Origin: Phyllobacterium sp. OV277
GTDB lineage: Bacteria; Pseudomonadota; Alphaproteobacteria; Rhizobiales; Rhizobiaceae
Assembly (NCBI RefSeq): GCF_900104355.1
Contig: NZ_FNIY01000001.1
Coordinates: 248,001 to 312,000, forward strand
DNA: 64,000 bases
Reading direction: 5' to 3'
Position 1 is the first letter of the stretch, and every line of letters begins with the position of its first letter. Made by a program: the position numbers and the translations under genes. Below the pieces are notes generated by a model. That model saw nothing but the letters and a program-made list of their open reading frames with translations, was not told where the DNA came from and made no database searches. Below are positions 53,970 to 62,940 of this stretch, piece by piece.

Positions 53970-55382
53970 ATGGATATTTCTCCGCAGGACGGCACCCTTG
54001 TCGAACAGGTGATGCAAGCTATTCGCCAGCGGATTGCCGGACGAACGCTTGGCCCCGGCGCGCGTCTGCCGTCAATCCGCAGCTTTGCCGTCATCATGCA
54101 GGTATCTAAATCGACCGTTGTCGAAGCCTATGACAGGCTTGCGGCTGATGGCACAATCCAGTCGCGCCGCGGTTCCGGCTTTTATGTTGCCGGCCATATG
54201 CCGCCATTATCATTATCGGAAATCGGACCACGGCTTGATCATGCCATCGATCCGCTCTGGGTTTCGCACCTGTCGCTTGACGCGGATGAGGATATGCCCA
54301 AACCCGGATGTGGCTGGCTGCCCGCGTCCTGGATGCCAGAGGCTGGTGTACGGCGTGCGCTGCGGACACTCGCCCGTGCCGAAGATGCACTCCTCACCGA
54401 TTATTCAACGCCGTTGGGATTGAAGCCACTGCGTCAACTGCTGTCGCGGCGCATGGCCGAACATGGCATCGACGCGGCACCTGATCAGATCATCATCACC
54501 GAATCCGGCACGCAGGCCATTGATCTGCTTTGTCGCTTTCTGGTCGAACCCGATGACACAGTCATCGTCGACGATCCCTGCTATTTCAATTTCCACGCGC
54601 TGTTGCGCGCACACCGGGTCAAGGTCATCGGTGTACCCTATACGGCCAATGGACCAGATCTGGACCGCTTTGCCGAAGCCTTGGCGGAACATCGCCCTCG
54701 CCTCTACATCACCAACTCGGCCCTCCACAATCCGACAGGCGCTGTACTTTCGCCGGTTATCGCCCATCGCCTGCTCAAACTGGCAGAACAACATGACCTC
54801 ACCATCATCGAGGATGATATTTTCGCCGATTTCGAGCATGAACCTGCTCCACGCCTTGCAGCTTTTGATGGGCTGGAGCGCGTTGTTCACATGGGCAGCT
54901 TCTCAAAATCGCTATCCGCTTCGGTGCGGTGCGGTTTCATCGCTGCGCGGCGGGATTGGATCAGTGGTCTCGTTGATCTGCGCATAGCCACCTCGTTTGG
55001 TGGCGGACGGCTATCATCAGAACTGGTTTTGCTCATGTTGAAAGACGGCACCTATCGCAAGCATATGGACCAGTTGCGCGCACGTCTTGCCCAGAACATG
55101 GCTGAAACAGGCACGAAACTAAAGGCGCTCGGACTGGCGCCATGGATCGAGCCACGCGGCGGTATGTTTCTGTGGTGCAAATTGCCCGATGGGGTCGACG
55201 CAGCGAGTGTAGCCCAAGCGGGACTTAAGGAGAGAATAGTTTTCGCTCCCGGCAATGTCTTCAGCCTCACCCAATCGGCGCACAATTATATGCGCTTCAA
55301 TGTGGCTCAATGTGCTGATCCGCGTATTTTCACGGTGTTGGAAACCGCCTTAAACAGCCGCGAGCATGTTCTGGAGCGTTAG
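53970..55382 (+). CDS. MocR-type regulator: GntR domain fused to aminotransferase
   Basis: The 470-residue protein has an N-terminal GntR winged helix (LVEQVMQAIRQRIAGRTLGPGARLPSIRSFAVIMQVSKSTVVEAYDRL) and a class I aminotransferase domain with the PLP Lys in GSFSKSLSASVRCGF and the NPTGAVLS loop. Such proteins sense PLP and an amine and regulate adjacent genes, here probably the divergent EamA transporter. Its 3' end overlaps the DUF1697 gene by 33 bases. Confidence 0.93.
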   Translation: MDISPQDGTLVEQVMQAIRQRIAGRTLGPGARLPSIRSFAVIMQVSKSTVVEAYDRLAADGTIQSRRGSGFYVAGHMPPLSLSEIGPRLDHAIDPLWVSHLSLDADEDMPKPGCGWLPASWMPEAGVRRALRTLARAEDALLTDYSTPLGLKPLRQLLSRRMAEHGIDAAPDQIIITESGTQAIDLLCRFLVEPDDTVIVDDPCYFNFHALLRAHRVKVIGVPYTANGPDLDRFAEALAEHRPRLYITNSALHNPTGAVLSPVIAHRLLKLAEQHDLTIIEDDIFADFEHEPAPRLAAFDGLERVVHMGSFSKSLSASVRCGFIAARRDWISGLVDLRIATSFGGGRLSSELVLLMLKDGTYRKHMDQLRARLAQNMAETGTKLKALGLAPWIEPRGGMFLWCKLPDGVDAASVAQAGLKERIVFAPGNVFSLTQSAHNYMRFNVAQCADPRIFTVLETALNSREHVLER

Positions 55383-55886
55383 CACCGTGCGCCAATTGCG
55401 CGCCGTCAACGGCACTTTCAACACTTTGTCGAGTGCTTCTGCCATTTTCGACGTGCCGAATCCGTCAGGCGTGTAGAGATACAGCACGCGATTGCGAACG
55501 GTGAACTCTTCCGTATCACCGGCCTTGCTGGCAAGTTCCACCAAAGCAGCATCGGTCGGGTCATCTTCCATGATCACCACATGCAGGTTTTTCGGATTAT
55601 CCAGCGCCTGCGGATAGGCGTTCTTGTTCACCATGCAGTTCCACTCATCCTCGCTGCGGATGGTCACGCGCGACGAAAACCCAAAGGTTCGTGGAAAAAT
55701 CTCAGTGATGGTTTCAGCAACCCGTCGCGCAGTCTGGTCAGATGTCAAAATCACATTGCCACTTTGAACATAAGTCCTGACATCGCCAAATCCAGCGACA
55801 GCCAGAATTGTACGCAATGTCTCCATTTTGACGATCTTGTTGCCGCCCACATTGATGCCTCTGAACAGAACAATATATTTGGTCAT
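55350..55886 (-). CDS. DUF1697 protein, copy 1
   Basis: The 178-residue protein (ATG 55886) has the DUF1697 start YIVLFRGINVGGNKIVKM, TYVQSGNVIL and C-terminal LTARNWRTV. The family is a small alpha/beta protein of unknown function. The ATG overlaps the stop of copy 2 upstream (ATGA), so both are translated together. It overlaps the convergent MocR gene by 33 bases. Confidence 0.9.
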   Translation of the reverse strand: MTKYIVLFRGINVGGNKIVKMETLRTILAVAGFGDVRTYVQSGNVILTSDQTARRVAETITEIFPRTFGFSSRVTIRSEDEWNCMVNKNAYPQALDNPKNLHVVIMEDDPTDAALVELASKAGDTEEFTVRNRVLYLYTPDGFGTSKMAEALDKVLKVPLTARNWRTVLTLQNMLAAV

Positions 55887-56431
55887 GGTGCCCCCTTGTC
55901 GATTTGCTCCGCCAATTGCGCCAGCTTCAACACGGTGTTCCAATTGCGTGCCGTTGCCGCGACCTTGAGCGTTGTCTCGATCTTGCTGAAGAGTTTGGAT
56001 TCCGATGCGCCCTGCGGCGGATAGTAATAAAGCACCTTGCCGTCGACCGCGAATTGCTCCGGTCCTGCGTTCTTCCTCTCAAGTGCTTCTACAGCCGCGA
56101 TGTCAGGTTCTTTTTCCAGAACATAGGCGTGAAGTTTATTGCCTTCGGCGCCAGAAAATGGATTGCCGGCAATCAGCTTTCTCCAATTGGCACGGCTGAC
56201 AATCATGATGGATTTGGAAAAAGCAAACTTTTCCAAGGTGATATCAGCAATTGTTTGGACGATTTGTCTTCGTGTTCGGTCAGATACGAGCACGACATTG
56301 CCGGTATTGATATAAGTGGCAACCTTTTCGAAGCCATCCTCCAACAAGGCAGTCTTCAACGGCTGCACCGGCAGCAATGTTGCACCGCCGACGCCGCGAA
56401 ACAGAATGATATAGGTCGTTCTACGCCCCAT
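55883..56431 (-). CDS. DUF1697 protein, copy 2 (divergent)
   Basis: The 182-residue paralogue starts YIILFRGVGGATLLPV, so the usual GINVGG loop is changed, while TYINTGNVVL and ATARNWNTV are kept. GAGG precedes the ATG. Tandem and translationally coupled to copy 1. The loss of the signature loop suggests that the two copies have different roles. Confidence 0.87.
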   Translation of the reverse strand: MGRRTTYIILFRGVGGATLLPVQPLKTALLEDGFEKVATYINTGNVVLVSDRTRRQIVQTIADITLEKFAFSKSIMIVSRANWRKLIAGNPFSGAEGNKLHAYVLEKEPDIAAVEALERKNAGPEQFAVDGKVLYYYPPQGASESKLFSKIETTLKVAATARNWNTVLKLAQLAEQIDKGAP

Positions 56432-56532
56432 GCCACCTCAGACCTGACGCCGGGATTTTCCCCTCGTATCCGTCAATTCATTACCCCTGTAGCAATCTTA
56501 CAGGCGATTCAACCAACTGCAACCACAACAAA

Positions 56533-57792
56533 TCAGATAATCAGCCCAGCGATTGTCTCGTTGTCGGTGATATCCTGATAGGCCCAGCCTGCTTCATCAA
56601 AGCGCTGGAACAGGGCATCAAAGTTCGCCTTTTGCTTGGTTTCGATGCCGATCAGAACCGAGCCGAAGTTGCGCGCAGATTTCTTGAGGTATTCAAAGCG
56701 CGCCACATCGTCCTCGGGTCCAAGCAGATCGAGGAATGAGCGCAAGGCACCCGGACGTTGTGGGAAGCGGAAGATGAAATACTTCTTCAGCCCCTCATAG
56801 CGCAGCGAGCGTTCTTTCAGTTCCGGCAGGCGTTCGAAATCGAAATTGCTGCCTGAAATGACGAGGATGATGTGCTTGCCTTTCAGCTCGCTCTTCTTGA
56901 AATCTTTAAGCGCATCAATGGCAAGAGCGCCAGCGGGCTCCACGACGATACCTTCAATGTTCAACATCTCGATAATAGTTGAACTCAGCCGGTTTTCCGG
57001 AATCAACATCACAGAGTCTGCTGTGAACTCTTTGAGAAGCTTGAAATTTTCCCGGCCGATCTCGGCAACAGCAGCACCATCGACAAAATTATCGACCGTA
57101 TCGAGCTTGACCCTCTTACCCGCCTCCAGACTGCGTTTGAGGCTCGGTGCTCCCGCAGGTTCGACAAAGCGGAAACGCGTTTCCCAGCCAAGATCGCCCA
57201 GATAACGGGTGACACCAGCCGATAGACCACCGCCGCCCACGGGCAGAATGATCAGGTCCGGTTTGCGCTTGTCGGGAAGCTGCGCCGCAATTTCATGCGC
57301 AACAGTTGCCTGCCCGGTGATGATGTCAGCATGATCAAAGGGGGGCACCATGACCGCACCCTTTTCCGCAGCAAAATCTTGCGCAGCGGCATAACATTGG
57401 TCGAAAATATCGCCGACAAGACGGATTTCGATGAACTCACCGCCAAAAGTCCGCGTCTTGTCGATCTTTTGCTGCGGGGTTGTGACAGGCATGAAAACCA
57501 CGCCATGTTTGCCAAAATGGCGGCAGATGAACGCAAAACCCTGTGCATGATTGCCAGCGGAAGCACAGACAAACGTCGAATCCTCCGATTTGTGCTCGTT
57601 CAGATAATGGGCAATGAAATTGAACGCGCCACGGATTTTGTAGGAACGAACCGGCGATAGGTCCTCGCGTTTCAGCCAAATCTGCGCGCCGTACTTCTGC
57701 GAGAGATAATGATTGAGTTGCAGCGGTGTTTCCGGGAACAGCGCGCGCATCTTTTCCGTCGCGCGGTCCACAGCTTTGATGAATGCAGTCAT
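56533..57792 (-). CDS. ilvA: Threonine ammonia-lyase
   Basis: The 419-residue PLP enzyme turns threonine into 2-oxobutanoate and ammonia. PLP binds Lys52 in SPVRSYKIRGAFNF; SAGNHAQGFA and the GGGGLSAG loop bind the cofactor phosphate. The C-terminal ACT-like domain (FIFRFPQRPGALRSFLD) is single, as in the shorter, isoleucine-sensitive or biosynthetic group. The ATG overlaps the adenine deaminase stop (ATGA). Confidence 0.93.
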   Translation of the reverse strand: MTAFIKAVDRATEKMRALFPETPLQLNHYLSQKYGAQIWLKREDLSPVRSYKIRGAFNFIAHYLNEHKSEDSTFVCASAGNHAQGFAFICRHFGKHGVVFMPVTTPQQKIDKTRTFGGEFIEIRLVGDIFDQCYAAAQDFAAEKGAVMVPPFDHADIITGQATVAHEIAAQLPDKRKPDLIILPVGGGGLSAGVTRYLGDLGWETRFRFVEPAGAPSLKRSLEAGKRVKLDTVDNFVDGAAVAEIGRENFKLLKEFTADSVMLIPENRLSSTIIEMLNIEGIVVEPAGALAIDALKDFKKSELKGKHIILVISGSNFDFERLPELKERSLRYEGLKKYFIFRFPQRPGALRSFLDLLGPEDDVARFEYLKKSARNFGSVLIGIETKQKANFDALFQRFDEAGWAYQDITDNETIAGLII

Positions 57793-59603
57793 AGGAACAG
57801 GTCAACCTTCTCGAATGTTCTGACATCGATAATGCCGACATCGGAAATACGCAATTCAGGAATGACCACAAGTGCCAACAGCGAATGCTGCATATAAGCG
57901 TTGTTGAGACTGCATCCCATGGCCCGCATGGCATTGACAAGCTTGTCGGCTTTTGCGGCAACAACTTCCGCCCGTTGGTCCGACATGAGACCAGCAATCG
58001 GCATTTCCACCAGCGCCAGTTCCCGCCCTTTTGAGAACAGCACCACACCGCCGCCGACTTCACCCAGACGATTGGCGGCCTTGGCCATATCATCCTTGTT
58101 GGTGCCGACAACAATCATGTGATGGCTGTCATGGGCGACAGTCGACGCCATGGCACAGTCAAGTGTGTAACCAAAGCCGGAGACAAAACCGTTGACCACC
58201 GCCCCAGTACCGCGATGCCGCTCGACAAGCGCGATCTGGCACACATCATTGCGGCGGTCCATCTGCACGATGCCATCGGAAACCGACAGTTCTGCCTCAA
58301 GCGCCTTGGTCGGTGCCTGATTTTCGATAACGCCGATCACCCGTGCCGTAACGTGTTTGGAGGGTCTCGGCGCCTTGATATCGAAATCCTTGGCATTGAG
58401 CTTCTTGCCAAGCTTGATCGTGTTCTTGGCAAAGGCCGGATAGTTATAAACAGGGATCTCCGCTGCAAGCTTGCCTTTTTCCGCCAGAAGCACACCGCGA
58501 CCATAGACGCGGTCGATAGTGAGATTAGCAAGGTCAGACACAATCAGAAAATCAGCGAGACGACCGGGCGCGATCGACCCGATCTCGCGCTCCATGCGAA
58601 AATGCTGAGCGGTATTGAGCGTTGCCATCTGGATTGCAGTTATGGGCTTCAACCCCTGCGCAATGGCATGGCGCACCACCCGGTCCATATGACCATCATT
58701 AACAAGCGTACCGGAATGGCTGTCATCGGTGCATAGGATGAAATTGCGTGGATCAATCCCCTGCTCCGTCACCGCCTTGATCTGGCTGGCCACATCATAC
58801 CACGCCGAGCCCAGACGCAGCATGGCGCGCATGCCCTGACGCACGCGGGCAATCGCATCCTCCATGCGTGTGCCTTCATGGTCGTCCTCGGGTCCGCCTG
58901 CCACATAGCCGTGGAAAGCGCGTCCGAGTTCCGGTGAAGCAAAATGCCCGCCAACGGTCTTGCCCGCCTTGACGGTCGCATCGATACCACCACGCATGGT
59001 TGCGTCATTATTGGCGACACCGGGGAAATTCATCACCTCACCCAGCCCGACAATATTAGGCCAGGTCATGGCCTCAGCCACATCATCAGGGCTGATGGAT
59101 GCGCCAGCATTTTCGAGACCAGGAGCTGAAGGGACACAACTTGGCATCTGCACATGCACATTGATCGGCATGGCCAACGCTTCATCATGCATGAGCCGGA
59201 CACCTTCTAAACCGAGCACATTGGCGATTTCATGCGGGTCAATGAACATGGAGGTCGTGCCGTGCGGAATGACGGCGCGCGTGAATTCGGTGACGGTCAC
59301 CATGCCGCTTTCGACATGCATATGGGCATCGCAAAGACCCGGCACGAGGTAACGTCCGCCCGCATCGATAACCTTGGTCTTCGGCCCGATGCAATGTTCC
59401 GCACCATGGCCAACAAAGGCAAACCGTCCGGCAACGACAGCAATATCAATGCCTGCGATGATTTCACCCGAATAAACACTGACAAGACGGCCATTGCGCA
59501 CGACAAGATCGGCGTGACTGCGGCCCATGGCGACATCCACCAGCAAGGGGGCTGATTCTGTCCATGCCTGCGGTTTGTTACCGGTTGGCGCTTGTCTGCT
59601 CAT
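57789..59603 (-). CDS. ade: Adenine deaminase
   Basis: The 604-residue amidohydrolase turns adenine into hypoxanthine and ammonia. Metal ligands are in CDAHMHVESGMV, the second metal region in HDSHHMIVVGTNKDDM, and TDDSHSGTLVNDGHMD marks the barrel's C-terminal end. GAGG precedes the ATG. It is coupled to ilvA downstream, so both nitrogen-releasing deaminases share one transcript. Length is normal. Confidence 0.95.
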   Translation of the reverse strand: MSRQAPTGNKPQAWTESAPLLVDVAMGRSHADLVVRNGRLVSVYSGEIIAGIDIAVVAGRFAFVGHGAEHCIGPKTKVIDAGGRYLVPGLCDAHMHVESGMVTVTEFTRAVIPHGTTSMFIDPHEIANVLGLEGVRLMHDEALAMPINVHVQMPSCVPSAPGLENAGASISPDDVAEAMTWPNIVGLGEVMNFPGVANNDATMRGGIDATVKAGKTVGGHFASPELGRAFHGYVAGGPEDDHEGTRMEDAIARVRQGMRAMLRLGSAWYDVASQIKAVTEQGIDPRNFILCTDDSHSGTLVNDGHMDRVVRHAIAQGLKPITAIQMATLNTAQHFRMEREIGSIAPGRLADFLIVSDLANLTIDRVYGRGVLLAEKGKLAAEIPVYNYPAFAKNTIKLGKKLNAKDFDIKAPRPSKHVTARVIGVIENQAPTKALEAELSVSDGIVQMDRRNDVCQIALVERHRGTGAVVNGFVSGFGYTLDCAMASTVAHDSHHMIVVGTNKDDMAKAANRLGEVGGGVVLFSKGRELALVEMPIAGLMSDQRAEVVAAKADKLVNAMRAMGCSLNNAYMQHSLLALVVIPELRISDVGIIDVRTFEKVDLFL

Positions 59604-59848
59604 CTCATCACCTCATTCACTGCTTTCACAATGCATATACCAATAAAGACGCTTTCGCGGCGCATTCATCAAAAAAAATCGCAATACCAATGAATTACTT
59701 GACATGGGCGCTCTGGTTAAGTCCGATAGGATCAAGTGCAAGGCGCCGCAACGAGACTGCCAATATCCTCGGAGGAACAATGGATATGGCAGCCATCACG
59801 GCAAAAACCATTGCACTGATATAAACGCATTGCTCGGGGAGGAATTTA

Positions 59849-60826
59849 ATGCGCGGACTCTCAATCTCATTTGCGGCCACGGCTGCCATCACCCTGCTTT
59901 CAACCGGCGCTTACGCGGCTGGTTATCCGGAACGCAATATCACGATGGTTGTACCGTTCTCGGCTGGCGGACCAACTGATACGGTGACACGTCTTGTGGC
60001 TGAAACCATGTCAAAAGATCTCGGCCAGCAGATCATCGTTGAAAACGTCGGCGGTGCCGGTGGCACGCTTGGTGCATCGCAGGTGGCCAAGGCGGAAGCC
60101 GATGGCTACACGCTGCTGTTGCATCACATCGGCATGGCAACCAGCGCAACACTCTATCGCAAACTGCCCTACGACACCCTCAATGCCTTTGAATATGTCG
60201 GGCTTGTTACGGATGTTCCGATGACCGTTGTCGCCAAGAAGGATTTTGAGGCAAAGGATCTCAAAGGTCTGGTTGATTACGTGAAAGCCAATGCTGACAA
60301 GGTCAGTCTCGCCAATGCCGGTATCGGCGCAGCATCGCACCTCTGCGGCATGCTGTTCATGAGCGAAATCAAGACGCCGCTGGTAACAGTTCCCTATAAG
60401 GGCACCGGGCCAGCCATGACCGACCTTCTGGGCGGACAGGTCGACCTGATGTGCGATCAGACGACGAACACGACAAAGCAGATCAAGGGCGGCACCATCA
60501 AAGCCTATGCCGTGACATCGGCCAAGCGCCTTGCCGCTCTACCAGATGTTCCAACCGTAGCCGAGGCAGGTCTGCCCGGTCTTGAAGTCGGTATCTGGCA
60601 TGGCATTTACGCGCCGAAGGGCACACCGAAAGATGTCACGGAGAAGCTGTCGGCATCGCTTCAAAAGGCTCTGAAGGACCCGAACATTATCGCCCGCTTT
60701 GCCGAGCTTGGTACTGTGCCCGTCAGCGATGCGGAAGCAACACCTGCCGGTCTCAAGAGCAAGCTAGAAAGCGAAGTCACACGCTGGAAGCCTGTGATCG
60801 AAGCAGCCGGACAGTACGCCGATTGA
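59849..60826 (+). CDS. tctC: Tripartite tricarboxylate transporter, binding protein (TctC type)
   Basis: The 325-residue periplasmic protein has a signal peptide cut near AYAAGY and the family start YPERNITMVVPFSAGGPTDTVTRL, VENVGGAGGTLG and TVPYKGTGPAMTDLLGGQVDLM. It delivers a carboxylate to the membrane pair TctB/TctA. GGGAGGAA precedes the ATG. A stem-loop (60856-60881) lies between it and tctB. Confidence 0.94.
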   Translation: MRGLSISFAATAAITLLSTGAYAAGYPERNITMVVPFSAGGPTDTVTRLVAETMSKDLGQQIIVENVGGAGGTLGASQVAKAEADGYTLLLHHIGMATSATLYRKLPYDTLNAFEYVGLVTDVPMTVVAKKDFEAKDLKGLVDYVKANADKVSLANAGIGAASHLCGMLFMSEIKTPLVTVPYKGTGPAMTDLLGGQVDLMCDQTTNTTKQIKGGTIKAYAVTSAKRLAALPDVPTVAEAGLPGLEVGIWHGIYAPKGTPKDVTEKLSASLQKALKDPNIIARFAELGTVPVSDAEATPAGLKSKLESEVTRWKPVIEAAGQYAD

Positions 60827-60855
60827 ATAAGCGGCCTTGCCGTTTTTTACCAAAA

Positions 60856-60881
60856 CATCTCCCCTTAAACCGGGGGAGATG
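60856..60881. repeat. Stem-loop between tctC and tctB
   Basis: CATCTCCCC (60856-60864) pairs with GGGGAGATG (60873-60881) around a 9-base loop. It may stabilise the tctC message or attenuate read-through, giving more binding protein than membrane parts. Confidence 0.5.
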
Positions 60882-60929
60882 AACTGGGGTATCGGTCACA
60901 AAAAGCCAAAAAGGCACTGTGGGGGTTCT

Positions 60930-61391
60930 ATGAAATCGTTGAGTTTCAGTTCACGCGATCTGATTTGCGGGCTTCTGTTCATTGCAGCGGGCCTTGTTTT
61001 CGCCATTCAGGCTTACGGCCTCGAACTCGGCACGGCATTCCGCATGGGTCCGGGTTATTTTCCGCTCGTCCTTGCCTGTATTTTGATCGTGCTGGGTGTC
61101 ATCATTATCATTCAGGGAACACAGCTCGAACATGAGCCGATGGGCCCAATCGCCTGGCGCGGTATTCTTTTCATCCTGCCTGCACCGGTTATCTTTGGTT
61201 TGACGGTACGTGGGCTCGGCTTTGTGCCTGCACTGTTCATAACTGCCCTTTGGGCCGCTTTTGCCAGCGTCAAAATGAAACCGGGTCTGGCGCTCATTCT
61301 GGTGGGTGGCCTGACGCTGTTTTCCGTGATCGTTTTCAGCTACGCGCTCGGACTGCCCTTCAGGCGGTTCGGGCCATGGCTCGGACTGTGA
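60930..61391 (+). CDS. tctB: Tripartite tricarboxylate transporter, small membrane subunit (TctB type)
   Basis: The ATG at 60930 with GGGGG upstream gives 153 residues with four membrane segments (for example ICGLLFIAAGLVFAIQAYG and FILPAPVIFGLTVRGLGFV). RMGPGYFP is the family signature. It ends ten bases before tctA. Confidence 0.92.
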   Translation: MKSLSFSSRDLICGLLFIAAGLVFAIQAYGLELGTAFRMGPGYFPLVLACILIVLGVIIIIQGTQLEHEPMGPIAWRGILFILPAPVIFGLTVRGLGFVPALFITALWAAFASVKMKPGLALILVGGLTLFSVIVFSYALGLPFRRFGPWLGL

Positions 61392-61401
61392 GGGGCTGAA
61401 C

Positions 61402-62907
61402 ATGGATCTTTTGAACAATCTCGTCCTCGGCTTCGTGACCGCCGCCTCGCCGTGGAATCTGTTCTTCTGCTTTATCGGCGTCATCCTTGGCACACTGATC
61501 GGCGTGCTGCCCGGTATCGGCGCAACGGCTACAATCGCGATGCTGTTGCCGATCACCTTTCAGCTTGAGCCGGTTTCGTCGCTGATCATGCTCGCTGGCA
61601 TCTATTACGGCGCGCAATATGGCGGATCGACCACCGCAATTCTCATCAATATGCCGGGGGAGTCTTCTTCCGCTGTCACCGCTATCGACGGCTATCAGAT
61701 GGCGCGAAAAGGCCGGGCCGGTGCGGCTCTCGCCATTGCGGCCATTGGCTCCTTCTTTGCCGGAACGGTCTCGACCTTTCTCGTTGCGGTCTTTGCGCCG
61801 CCACTAACCATTATTGCCCTGAAGTTTGGATCAGCCGAATATTTTTCACTGATGATCGTCGGCCTTGTCTCCTCCATCGCCCTCGCCCATGGCTCCGTGG
61901 TCAAGGCGCTCGGGATGGTGGTTCTTGGCCTGTTGCTGGGGCTCGTCGGCACCGATATCTATACGGGAACGCCACGTTTCAATCTCGGCATTCTTGAACT
62001 GTCCGATGGGCTCAACTTTGTCGCCGTTGCCGTTGGTGTATTCGGCATTGCTGAAATCCTGCGCAATCTCGAAAACGAGCATGACCGCGAGGTTATGATC
62101 AAAAAAGTCACCAATCTCTGGCCAACGCGGCAAGACTGGAAGGAAATGACAGCGCCAATCCTGCGCGGTACGGCCATAGGCTCAGCGCTTGGCATCCTGC
62201 CCGGCGGCGGCGCGATCCTCGCTTCCTTCGCCTCCTACACCGTCGAAAAGCGCATGTCGAAAACCCCGGAGGAATTCGGCAAGGGCGCCATTGCAGGCGT
62301 TGCCGGTCCGGAATCCGCCAACAATGCCGGTGCACAGACATCATTTATCCCGATGCTGACGCTTGGCATCCCCGCCAACCCTGTCATGGCACTGATGATC
62401 GGTGCAATGATCATTCAGGGCATTGTCCCCGGCCCCAATGTGGCAATAGAGCAGCCTGCCCTGTTCTGGGGCATCATCGCTTCCATGTGGATTGGCAATC
62501 TGATGCTCATCCTGCTCAATCTGCCACTGATCGGCCTATGGGTGAAGCTGCTGACAATCCCCTATTACATGCTGTTCCCGGCGATCATCGCCTTCTGTGC
62601 GATTGGCGTTTACAGCGTCAACTCAAACGTGTTCGACCTCTTTGCGGTCGCCTTCTTCGGCCTGATTGGCTACGTTCTCGCCAAGCTGCGCTGTGAACCG
62701 GCACCTTTGCTGCTTGGCTTTGTGCTCGGGCCGCTTCTGGAAGAGCATTTGCGCCGGGCCATGATCATGTCACGCGGCGATCCATCGACCTTCGTCACCC
62801 GTCCTATCAGCCTGTCGCTATTGCTGCTTGCAGCCGCAGTGCTGGTGGTTGTGCTGCTACCGAGCATTCGCAAGAAACGCGACGAGGTGTTTGTCGAGGA
62901 AGTATGA
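61402..62907 (+). CDS. tctA: Tripartite tricarboxylate transporter, large membrane subunit (TctA type)
   Basis: The 501-residue protein has about twelve membrane segments and the family motifs [39 protein letters not shown] and [15 protein letters not shown]. It is the sodium-coupled channel subunit of the three-part uptake system. The substrate may be citrate, tartrate or another carboxylate; TctC specificity decides. Confidence 0.95.
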   Translation: MDLLNNLVLGFVTAASPWNLFFCFIGVILGTLIGVLPGIGATATIAMLLPITFQLEPVSSLIMLAGIYYGAQYGGSTTAILINMPGESSSAVTAIDGYQMARKGRAGAALAIAAIGSFFAGTVSTFLVAVFAPPLTIIALKFGSAEYFSLMIVGLVSSIALAHGSVVKALGMVVLGLLLGLVGTDIYTGTPRFNLGILELSDGLNFVAVAVGVFGIAEILRNLENEHDREVMIKKVTNLWPTRQDWKEMTAPILRGTAIGSALGILPGGGAILASFASYTVEKRMSKTPEEFGKGAIAGVAGPESANNAGAQTSFIPMLTLGIPANPVMALMIGAMIIQGIVPGPNVAIEQPALFWGIIASMWIGNLMLILLNLPLIGLWVKLLTIPYYMLFPAIIAFCAIGVYSVNSNVFDLFAVAFFGLIGYVLAKLRCEPAPLLLGFVLGPLLEEHLRRAMIMSRGDPSTFVTRPISLSLLLLAAAVLVVVLLPSIRKKRDEVFVEEV

Positions 62908-62914
62908 GAGCATC

Positions 62915-62940
62915 GTTCCGGCGCCTTAGCGCGCCGGAAC
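62915..62940. terminator. Hairpin at the convergent ends of tctA and the glycosyltransferase
   Basis: GTTCCGGCGC (62915-62924) pairs with GCGCCGGAAC (62931-62940) in a 10-bp stem. The glycosyltransferase stop codon lies in the loop. No T-run follows, so termination strength is uncertain. Confidence 0.55.
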
